DNA from: Arcanobacterium canis
GTDB taxonomy: Bacteria > Actinomycetota > Actinomycetes > Actinomycetales > Actinomycetaceae
Direction: 5' to 3'
DNA length: 64,000 bases
Assembly: GCF_029625435.1 (NCBI RefSeq)
Contig: NZ_CP121208.1
Location: forward strand, 1-64,000
How positions within the stretch are numbered: position 1 is the first letter of the stretch; every line of letters begins with the position of its first letter. Made by a program: the position numbers and the translations under genes. Below are positions 57,440-64,000 of this stretch, one piece after another. The notes under the pieces are model-generated. The model made no database searches, was not told the DNA's origin, and saw only the letters and a program-made list of their open reading frames with translations.

Positions 57440-58317
57440 TGGAAAGAATGATGCCAGGTGTCTATTGCCCAACCATCACGATTACGGATGAAAACGGCAA
57501 CATCGACTATGAAAAATGGGGACAACACCTCGATCATCTCATCGATGCAGGAATCAGCGGAATCTTGGTATTCGGCTCGATTGGAGAGTTTTACGCTTTC
57601 AGCCTCGAAGAGAAAAAGAAAGCTGTAGATTTCGCTGCGCGGCATGTTGCTCGGCGGGTTCCGCTCTATGTTGGGGTAGGGGATACGAAGATCGAATGTG
57701 TCATTGAGTTCGCGCAATACTGCGAGAAACTCGATGTCAGTGGGATCGTTGTCATCAGCCCGTACTATTTTGGTCCAAGTGCGTTAGCTGCCGAAACCTT
57801 CTTCACGCAAGTGGCTCAGGCGACGCAGCTTCCTGTGGTTTTGTATAACTTCCCTGACCGTACTGGCAGTGACCTTTCACCGGAACTTGTTGCGAAACTG
57901 GCGAAAGAATGCCCGAACATCGTGGCGGTGAAAGACACCGTCGATACAATTTCCCATACGCGAGCGATGATTAACCAAACGCCGTCGGACTTCGATGTGT
58001 TTTCAGGATTCGACGAGTACTATCTTGTGAATCGGATTTCTGGGGGCAGTGGAATCATCTCGGGATTGACGAACGTCGAACCGGAAACTTTTGTCGCTCT
58101 TCACCGTGCATACGAGGCAGGAGACTTCGCCCAAGTCGTCTCCTGCGGACAGCGCGTATCACACCTGATGTCGATTTACTCGGCCACTGACCTCTTCATC
58201 TCCGCGATCAAGGGCGCGGTGAAAGCTAAAGGACTCGAGATTTCGACGACGATCGCACAGCCTGCAGTCCAACTCACCGAGGAACAACTGCGCAACATCG
58301 AACAGATCATCAGCTAA
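57436..58317 (+). CDS. DHDPS-family aldolase for 2-keto-3-deoxy-L-fuconate
   Basis: A 293-residue class I aldolase of the dihydrodipicolinate synthase family. The Schiff-base lysine is in NIVAVKDTVD, the tyrosine is in VVLYNFPDRTGS, and the GSIGEFYAFSLEEK loop is typical. In the fucose pathway it should split the 2-keto-3-deoxy acid to pyruvate and L-lactaldehyde. It is not lysine biosynthesis, judging from context. Confidence 0.88.
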   Translation: MMERMMPGVYCPTITITDENGNIDYEKWGQHLDHLIDAGISGILVFGSIGEFYAFSLEEKKKAVDFAARHVARRVPLYVGVGDTKIECVIEFAQYCEKLDVSGIVVISPYYFGPSALAAETFFTQVAQATQLPVVLYNFPDRTGSDLSPELVAKLAKECPNIVAVKDTVDTISHTRAMINQTPSDFDVFSGFDEYYLVNRISGGSGIISGLTNVEPETFVALHRAYEAGDFAQVVSCGQRVSHLMSIYSATDLFISAIKGAVKAKGLEISTTIAQPAVQLTEEQLRNIEQIIS

Positions 58318-58415
58318 AAACCACTAACCCCAACAAGTTAATAGGATTCCACGAACGGTTCACGCGAAGAAGCATGGCGGTTTGCAAGGGATCCCCTACC
58401 TGAAAATGGTGAAAC

Positions 58416-59729
58416 ATGGAAAACAAAGACGTTGCCATGCAAAAACATGGGACGAAGAAGAATAAATTTGTCTATCCGGGGCTGATGGTCCCGTTCATCT
58501 TGATTGTCTCGTGCTTCGCTGCATGGGGAATCTCAACCGACTTGACCGCACCGATGGTGAATGTCTTCAGCTCGGTGTTCGACATGAGCGCCTTCCAGTC
58601 AGCGCTTGTTCAATTTGCATACTTCGGGGCCTACTTCCTTTTGGCTATCCCTGCGGCAATGATTAATTCCCGCTTCGGGTATAAGGGCGGAGTTGTTATC
58701 GGAATGAGTATGGCGGCTCTGGGCGCGTGGATGTTCTTCCCTGCGTCGCAGATGATGACCTACGGGACCTTCCTCTTCGCGCTGTTCGTTCTCGCTGGTG
58801 GCTTGTCTATCGTGGAGACATCGGCTAACCCGTTTGTGATGTCGCTCGGCCCAGAATCGACGGCAACTCGCCGCTTGAACTTCGCGCAAGCCTTCAACCC
58901 GATTGGTTCCAACATCGGCGTGCTGATGGCAACTTTGCTCGTTGCTCCACATATTCTCGAGAGCGTTCACAAGGCGGGTATGAGTGAAGCAGAACTCCTA
59001 GCGCAGACGTCGAAGGAACTTTCGAGTGTGATGGTTCCCTACATCCTTCTTGGTATTATTTACGCGGCATTAGCGATCTCGATCTTCATTGTGAAGATTC
59101 CGAAGAACGAGCAGATGCAAAAGACTGACTATGTAGGTATTCGAAAGGGCGTGTTTGGGCGCCTGTGGAACAACCATACCTACCGTTTCGGCGTCGTTGC
59201 GCAGTTCTTCAACATCGCAGCACAGACCTGTATCTGGACCTATCTTCCCTTCTACGTGCAAGAAACCCTCGGCGTATCGAAGTCGGCAGCTGGATGGTGG
59301 TTGCAGATTTCACTTCTGTTCTTCCTCGTCATGCGCTTCGTGATGGTGTGGCTCATGGGCCGTTTTGATGGTCGCCGACTGATGGTGGTGATGTGCGGCG
59401 CAGGCGTGGTGCTGACAGTGATCGGAATGCTTTCTGGGAACGTCTTGGGTGCGCTTTCGATCGCGGCGCTTTCGGCATGTATTTCACTGTTGTTCCCAAC
59501 GATCTACGGCGTAGCTTTGACTGGCGTTGGTGAGGACACCAAGTTCGGCTCCTCCGGCCTGGTGATGGCAATCATCGGTGGCGCCATCGCGCCGCTCTTG
59601 CAAGGAAAGCTCACCGATCACTTCGGCGCACAGTTCGGTTTCATCTTCGTGGCCTTGTGCTTCGCAGTTGTGGGTGCCTTCGGTATTTACGCACTGAAGA
59701 ATCAGATCATTCCCGAAACGGAGGACTGA
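58416..59729 (+). CDS. fucP: L-fucose:H+ symporter FucP (major facilitator)
   Basis: A 437-residue transporter with twelve predicted membrane helices. The family block GLSIVETSANPFVMSLGPE near residue 135 is the FucP signature; RLNFAQAFNPIGSNIG follows. The N-terminal 20 residues are basic and cytoplasmic. It is in the middle of the fucose operon and imports L-fucose with protons. Confidence 0.92.
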   Translation: MENKDVAMQKHGTKKNKFVYPGLMVPFILIVSCFAAWGISTDLTAPMVNVFSSVFDMSAFQSALVQFAYFGAYFLLAIPAAMINSRFGYKGGVVIGMSMAALGAWMFFPASQMMTYGTFLFALFVLAGGLSIVETSANPFVMSLGPESTATRRLNFAQAFNPIGSNIGVLMATLLVAPHILESVHKAGMSEAELLAQTSKELSSVMVPYILLGIIYAALAISIFIVKIPKNEQMQKTDYVGIRKGVFGRLWNNHTYRFGVVAQFFNIAAQTCIWTYLPFYVQETLGVSKSAAGWWLQISLLFFLVMRFVMVWLMGRFDGRRLMVVMCGAGVVLTVIGMLSGNVLGALSIAALSACISLLFPTIYGVALTGVGEDTKFGSSGLVMAIIGGAIAPLLQGKLTDHFGAQFGFIFVALCFAVVGAFGIYALKNQIIPETED

Positions 59730-59730
59730 G

Positions 59731-60159
59731 ATGTTGAAGAATATTTCCCCATTCCTTTGCCCAGAGCTTCTCAAGGCTCTTGCGGAAATGGGGCATGGCG
59801 ACGAAATTACTTTGGCGGACGCGCACTATCCCCGGTTCGGTAGCGCGGATGTCGTGATTCGCGCCGACGGCGTCGAGATTCCGCAACTCCTCGAAGGAAT
59901 TCTTCAGCTCATCCCGCTGGATCAGTACAACACCTGGCAGTATGCGCTGATGTCAACCGTGGGTGACGATCCGGAGCCAACGATCTGGGAAACCTATGAG
60001 CGGATCGTCTCTCGCACAGAGCCCCAGGCGCAAGCGCACTTCTTCGAGCGCTTCGATTTCTATGAGGCTGCACGACGATCACATGTCACTGTACTCACGG
60101 GTGAAACTGCGCAGTACGGGAATATCATCCTCAAGAAAGGGGTAGTGTTGCCGGAATAG
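59731..60159 (+). CDS. fucU: L-fucose mutarotase FucU
   Basis: A 142-residue RbsD/FucU-family enzyme that interconverts alpha and beta L-fucose. The conserved N-terminal MGHGDEITLADAHYP holds the catalytic His and Asp. A C-terminal TGETAQYGNIILKKGV is typical. It follows fucP by one base, with GGAGG upstream. Confidence 0.94.
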   Translation: MLKNISPFLCPELLKALAEMGHGDEITLADAHYPRFGSADVVIRADGVEIPQLLEGILQLIPLDQYNTWQYALMSTVGDDPEPTIWETYERIVSRTEPQAQAHFFERFDFYEAARRSHVTVLTGETAQYGNIILKKGVVLPE

Positions 60160-60200
60160 TTGATCACTCGGCAATTGAGGGTGTCGCTTTCTTTGAGGTG

Positions 60201-60236
60201 AGGTGAGCGTGGCGCGTTGGCGCGCCACGCTCACCT
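60201..60236. terminator. Terminator hairpin, left copy flanking the NYN gene
   Basis: AGGTGAGCGTGGCGCG (60201-60216) pairs perfectly with 60221-60236 around TTGG. The core 60203-60234 recurs with one change at 61266-61297. It lies between convergent fucU and the NYN gene. Confidence 0.8.
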
Positions 60237-60333
60237 GCATCCATGTAGTTGGCGATTCATCGATGATTATCACCCTAGACATTTGCTTCGAAGTGAATGA
60301 GTAAGTAATTGGCTCCGTCAGACACTATCGATT

Positions 60334-61152
60334 TCAAAGCGGAGCAGTTTGATCTTTCAGATTGTCGATATGAAGTGGATCTTGTTTGCAGTCTGGGTGG
60401 TTTTTCACGACACTAACGACGCCGTCCACGTGTTCACTCAACGAGTGTGAGATGTTTGCCCACATCGGGTCTAAAACAAAATCAATCCCTGATTTTCGTG
60501 CGAGTTTTGCAGCTGGAACGAAATCACTGTCTCCAGAAATCATGACGATCTGATTTACCTGACCTCCCGTTGCAAGGGAAGCGATATCTAAGCCAAGACG
60601 CATATCGACGCCTTTCTGTGTGATATCCAGTTTGAAATCAGATTCTGTGAGATCGGAAATTTGAATTTTTCCGCTGAGAAGCTTTTTGAGTGGTTCGTGA
60701 GCGAGAGTGTAGCCGTGCTGTGTCTCAAGCTCTTCGCCGCGACGTAATGCAACCTTTCTTCTGTGAATCAATTCGTTGAAGAAATCCTTTGTCCACTGAT
60801 ACTGACTCGATTTTCCAAGGTTTATCTGCTTTTTGAGGAGCGGATGGTAGAGAACCTTTTCAGATGGAGGGCAGTCATAGTAGAAAATTCGGTAAAGAAA
60901 TGCGCTGGAATTCTTGATATGTCGATAACAGTATGAAACGAGTTCGTCTGCTCTTTGCTGTGGTGTCTTGTCTCCAAATAGATGGAATGCTTGACGTCGA
61001 TAAAAACCACCATCGACAAGTATGGCAGTGACGACAGGGTATAGAGGGAAATCTTGTTTTTCTAGAATGTTTCTATGCTTATGATGCTGTTTATGAAATT
61101 TTGCTTGTGGTGAGTGCATGAAGTGATTATAGATGACTAATGCCCTAGTCAT
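60334..61152 (-). CDS. NYN-domain (LabA-like) nuclease
   Basis: A 272-residue protein. I choose ATG at 61152 after AGGAGA; a GTG at 61158 is also in frame. The NYN/PIN-like core (about 45-250) shows AILVDGGFYRR with a first aspartate, KGVDMRLGLDIASLA with the middle aspartates and VMISGDSDFVPAAKLARK with the catalytic block. NYN proteins are RNases or, in some phage-defence and restriction contexts, effectors. No antitoxin, helicase or other defence gene is adjacent. It is slightly more A+T-rich than its neighbours. The function is unknown beyond likely nuclease. Confidence 0.82.
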   Translation of the reverse strand: MTRALVIYNHFMHSPQAKFHKQHHKHRNILEKQDFPLYPVVTAILVDGGFYRRQAFHLFGDKTPQQRADELVSYCYRHIKNSSAFLYRIFYYDCPPSEKVLYHPLLKKQINLGKSSQYQWTKDFFNELIHRRKVALRRGEELETQHGYTLAHEPLKKLLSGKIQISDLTESDFKLDITQKGVDMRLGLDIASLATGGQVNQIVMISGDSDFVPAAKLARKSGIDFVLDPMWANISHSLSEHVDGVVSVVKNHPDCKQDPLHIDNLKDQTAPL

Positions 61153-61262
61153 CGGCACTCTCCTGATAGTGGAGGGTCAACGGCTAGGGCTACTGGCCCT
61201 CAGTATAGTAATTTCAACCATCAGTTGCAAAAGACAACTTTTTCAGGACTAACATCGAGCAG

Positions 61263-61300
61263 GTAGTGAGCGTGGCGCATTGGCGCGCCACGCTCACTAC
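61263..61300. terminator. Terminator hairpin, right copy flanking the NYN gene
   Basis: GTAGTGAGCGTGGCGC (61263-61278) pairs perfectly with 61285-61300. It should terminate the ABC operon on the minus strand. The 32-base core matches the copy at 60203 with one difference in the same orientation. Confidence 0.78.
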
Positions 61301-61346
61301 ACATTTTCGTCAGAGAAATAAACGAAAACATCCATGGATCACGCTG

Positions 61347-62123
61347 TTAAGCATCCGATTCGGCCAGATCCGACAAGATCTGGTACAGGTGTGCATCAGT
61401 GAGTGCAGCGCGTTCATCATCAGAAATGTCGCGCACGATCCGCCCATGGTGCATGACAATTGTTCGATTTCCGTAAGCCAAGGCGTCTTTCAAATTGTGC
61501 GTAATCATAATCGCGGTCAGTTTCGCGCGCTCAACCACTTCCGCAGTGAACTCCAGGACCGCACGAGCCGTCTTCGGATCAAGCGCAGCGGTGTGTTCAT
61601 CGAGCAACAGCAGACGCGGTGTTTTCAGCGTCGCCATAATCAGCGCCACCGACTGCCTCTGCCCTCCCGACAGCACGCCGATTTCAGTATCTAGCCGTTC
61701 CTCAAGCCCCAGCCCTAACGGCGCCAGCGCCTGAGCAAATTCCTCCCTGCGCTGGGAATTCATTGAGATGCGCAGAGCGCGTTTTCCGCCGCGCTTCGCC
61801 GCCAGCATCATGTTCTCAGCGACGGTCATTCGCGGGGCCGTCCCGCGCATCGGGTCCTGGAACACGCGTGCCACACGGCTAGCGCGTTCCTCTTCCCCCA
61901 GCCGAGTGACATCTTCGCCATCGATCATCACCGTACCGACGTCGGGAAAAATCGCTCCCGACACCATGTTGAGTAACGTCGATTTACCTGCCCCGTTTCC
62001 GCCAACGATCGTGATTAAATCGCCGTCGGCAACGCTTAGATTCACCTGATCAAGAGCGAGAAAAGCGTTGGCTGTGCGCTGGTGAAACGCTTTCGAAATG
62101 CCGTCAAGTTCCAAAACGCTCAT
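61347..62123 (-). CDS. ABC transporter ATP-binding protein
   Basis: A 258-residue ATPase. Walker A is VGGNGAGKSTL near residue 42, the signature is LSGGQRQSVAL near residue 151, and Walker B reads RLLLLDEHTAALD. It is the third gene of an uptake operon whose substrate-binding gene starts beyond the right edge. Family members serve putative tryptophan/tyrosine transport (COG1101). The ATPase overlaps the permease gene by four bases. Confidence 0.9.
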   Translation of the reverse strand: MSVLELDGISKAFHQRTANAFLALDQVNLSVADGDLITIVGGNGAGKSTLLNMVSGAIFPDVGTVMIDGEDVTRLGEEERASRVARVFQDPMRGTAPRMTVAENMMLAAKRGGKRALRISMNSQRREEFAQALAPLGLGLEERLDTEIGVLSGGQRQSVALIMATLKTPRLLLLDEHTAALDPKTARAVLEFTAEVVERAKLTAIMITHNLKDALAYGNRTIVMHHGRIVRDISDDERAALTDAHLYQILSDLAESDA

Positions 62124-63130
62124 CGCGTGTGCTCCGTTCCGTTGTCGTTCGTTTCTGTCGCCGATGCCGGTGCGCCATGTGCGACGGAGGCTCCCGGACT
62201 TATCGGCGCGATATTCGTGCCCGACGTCGGCGGGAGAGCTGAGGTGGTGACGGGAAGTAAACGCTTCCCCGCCACGTACTTTTGCAGAGCTGGAATCGAC
62301 AGACAGAGCGCCAAAATCACAGCCGAGAGCAGTTTGAAGTGATCGGTGTTGATCTTCAGCTGGAGCACGAGCGCCAGCAGCAAACGGTAAATCACTGAGC
62401 CCACGAAAATCGCTAGCAAGCGTATCGGCAGTGACACATTGCGAACGACAACCTCACCGATAATGATCGCCGCCAGGCCAATCACAATTGAGCCGATGCC
62501 CATTGAAATATCGGCGTATCCCGAATCCGTCGCCACCAAATATCCTGACAGAGCGATTAGTCCGTTGCCGAGCATGTAACCCAGGAGCATCATCTCGCCC
62601 GTGGGGATACCGAGGGACTTCGCCATGAATGGGTTGTCACCGGTGGCGATGAGTGCCTGACCCATGTCGGTACGGAAGAAATAACTCAGCGCTGCTATCG
62701 CGATGGCGATCATGATAACGCCCAAAATCAGCGTATCGACATTGCGTGGTAGCCCGAACATTCCCATCTGCGTTTTCAGTGTGGTTGCGCCTGAAAGTGA
62801 GAGGTTCGCGCTTCCCATGAACGTGAGGTTGATCGAGTACAAGCCAGTGAGAGTGATGATGCCGGCAAGAAGCGAGTTGATCTTGAGCTTTGTGATGAGT
62901 AATGCGGTGATCGCGCCTGCAGCTGCGCCCATCAAAAACGCCACCACCATCGAAAGTAGCGGGTTCATCCCGAGCACGAGGAGTTGTGCGCCGATCGCTG
63001 CTCCGAGGGTAAAGGACGCCTCGGTGGTCAAGTCTGCTTCATTAAGAATGCGGAACGTGATGTACACGCCGATCCCCATCAGTGTCCAGATCGCACCCTG
63101 CGAAAGTGCGCTGAGCACAATATCCATCAC
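62120..63130 (-). CDS. ABC transporter permease (COG4120-like)
   Basis: A 336-residue membrane protein with about nine hydrophobic helices. Starts MMDIVLSALSQGAIWTLMGIGVYITFRIL, and PTGEMMLLGYMLGNGLIALSGYLV is typical of branched-chain/ribose-type permeases of this subgroup. The C-terminal 35 residues are hydrophilic. It overlaps the substrate-binding protein gene (ATGA) and belongs to the same operon. Confidence 0.88.
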   Translation of the reverse strand: MMDIVLSALSQGAIWTLMGIGVYITFRILNEADLTTEASFTLGAAIGAQLLVLGMNPLLSMVVAFLMGAAAGAITALLITKLKINSLLAGIITLTGLYSINLTFMGSANLSLSGATTLKTQMGMFGLPRNVDTLILGVIMIAIAIAALSYFFRTDMGQALIATGDNPFMAKSLGIPTGEMMLLGYMLGNGLIALSGYLVATDSGYADISMGIGSIVIGLAAIIIGEVVVRNVSLPIRLLAIFVGSVIYRLLLALVLQLKINTDHFKLLSAVILALCLSIPALQKYVAGKRLLPVTTSALPPTSGTNIAPISPGASVAHGAPASATETNDNGTEHTR

Positions 63131-64000
63131 TTGCCCCCTTTCTTTGCAGTATCACGCGAGTTTTTCACGATGTCGGAGGGGAGGGTGATGTCGAGCGCGC
63201 GGGCAGCGTCGGAATTCACGATCACGTCCACGGTGTTGACGACTTTCACTGGTACGTCCGCTGGCTTTTTGCCATCAAGAATATCGGCAAGGATGTGGCC
63301 GGTATCGACGCCGATCTGATGCTGGTTTGTGCCCACTGTGGCCAATCCTCCGGCCTCAACCATGGCATCGACCACCGGGAAAACAGGAGTTTTATGCGCA
63401 TTTGTGGCGGCGATCAAGGTGGGCATCGCCGAAGCAATGGTGTTGTCATTGGGGACGAAAATGAAATCCACCTCGCCAGCGAGTTGTTCGGCTGTCTGGG
63501 CCAGTTCGTTCGAGTTTGTGATCGTCCGTTCGACAGGGCTCAATCCGAGTTCAGCACCGATTTTCTTGGCGTCCTTCACGCTTGGAGCCACGTTTGTGGA
63601 CGACGAGGAATACAGGATCCCGAATTTCTTTGCTGTGGGTAAGATTTTTTGCGCAAGTTCGAGTTGTTCTTTGACGGGCGTAGCATCCATCGTTCCGGTG
63701 GCGTTACCTGACGGTGTATCCAGTGACGTCACCAAGCCTGCTCCAATGGGGTCCGAGACGGCAGAGAAGACCACGGGGGTATCGCCTGCGACGTTCGCTA
63801 GAGACTGTGCCGACGGAGTCGCAATGCCAACCATCACTTCGTCGCCGTCGGCAACAAAACCGTCCGCGATTGTCTTGAGCAAGGTCTGGTCGCCCTGGCC
63901 ATTCTTGAAGTCGATGGCGATATTTTTGCCATCAACGTAGCCGCGCTCGGATAATCCGTCGTAAATTCCCTGACGAATGGCGTCGAGTGAGGGATGACTG
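63127..64000 (-). CDS. ABC transporter substrate-binding protein, N-terminus cut by window edge
   Basis: The reading frame stays open from the stop at 63127 to the right edge, so the start, signal peptide and lipobox are outside the window. At least 290 residues are visible. The segment HPSLDAIRQGIYDGLSERGY followed by VDGKNIAIDFKN is the start of the periplasmic-binding domain of the COG2984 type (putative tryptophan/tyrosine binding). Later blocks include VVFSAVSDPIGAGLV and FIFVPNDNTIASAMPTLI. It is the first visible gene of the operon. The substrate is not settled. Confidence 0.85.
   Translation of the reverse strand, partial: SHPSLDAIRQGIYDGLSERGYVDGKNIAIDFKNGQGDQTLLKTIADGFVADGDEVMVGIATPSAQSLANVAGDTPVVFSAVSDPIGAGLVTSLDTPSGNATGTMDATPVKEQLELAQKILPTAKKFGILYSSSSTNVAPSVKDAKKIGAELGLSPVERTITNSNELAQTAEQLAGEVDFIFVPNDNTIASAMPTLIAATNAHKTPVFPVVDAMVEAGGLATVGTNQHQIGVDTGHILADILDGKKPADVPVKVVNTVDVIVNSDAARALDITLPSDIVKNSRDTAKKGGK

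Overview
The window looks like the origin-proximal part of an actinobacterial chromosome of moderate G+C. It opens on dnaA and carries the actinobacterial order dnaA-dnaN-recF-DUF721-gyrB-gyrA-DUF3566-tRNA-Ile-tRNA-Ala, a complete fhaA-fhaB-pstP-rodA-pbpA-pknB cluster, crgA and a class E sortase. Surface proteins with LPXTG-like tails, an endo-beta-N-acetylglucosaminidase, luxS and an L-fucose pathway suggest a host-associated member of the Actinomycetaceae (Arcanobacterium/Trueperella-like). The genus is an inference, not something read directly.

Layout. 1-10.6 kb: replication and gyrase genes, oriC between dnaA and dnaN, two tRNAs flanking a DLW-39 microprotein. 10.6-11.9 kb: small accessory patch with a decayed recombinase tail and a RelE-type toxin-antitoxin pair. 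11.9-18.5 kb: wall-anchored 5'-nucleotidase, an Ala/Lys-rich membrane protein, cyclophilin, rhomboid protease, a second cluster of DnaA boxes, crgA, sortase and a small membrane protein. 18.5-25.9 kb: the Ser/Thr kinase, phosphatase and cell-wall elongation operon. 26.0-31.0 kb: tRNA-Leu, a candidate structured RNA, a two-TM protein and a GH85 glycosidase. 31.0-36.5 kb: a GntR/YtrA-controlled ABC system, a TRIC-family channel, a macrodomain hydrolase and RNase HI. 36.6-45.6 kb: oligopeptidase B, ahpC/ahpF, luxS with a nucleosidase fused to DNA-binding-like repeats, an ACT/PFL pair and a Fur-family regulator. 45.9-51.9 kb: nrdHIE and nrdF separated by an XRE-ImmA-PIN module. 52.0-60.2 kb: an L-fucose regulon with two LacI-type operators. 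60.2-64.0 kb: an NYN-domain gene between two near-identical hairpins, then an ABC uptake system running off the right edge.

How the genes work together. The fucose genes form a complete non-phosphorylative route: FucP imports, FucU mutarotates, an SDR oxidises, a lactonase opens the ring, a dehydratase and an aldolase give pyruvate and lactaldehyde, and FucO reduces lactaldehyde. With the GH85 enzyme, which cuts N-glycans, this suggests foraging on host glycans. LuxS and the nucleosidase form an overlapping S-adenosylhomocysteine recycling pair. AhpC and AhpF form a peroxide-reduction pair. The least explained items are the nucleosidase fusion, the XRE-ImmA-PIN insertion inside the ribonucleotide reductase genes, the candidate RNA at 26.4 kb, the extra DnaA-box cluster at 16.8 kb, and a strongly over-represented octamer, GACGTCGG.
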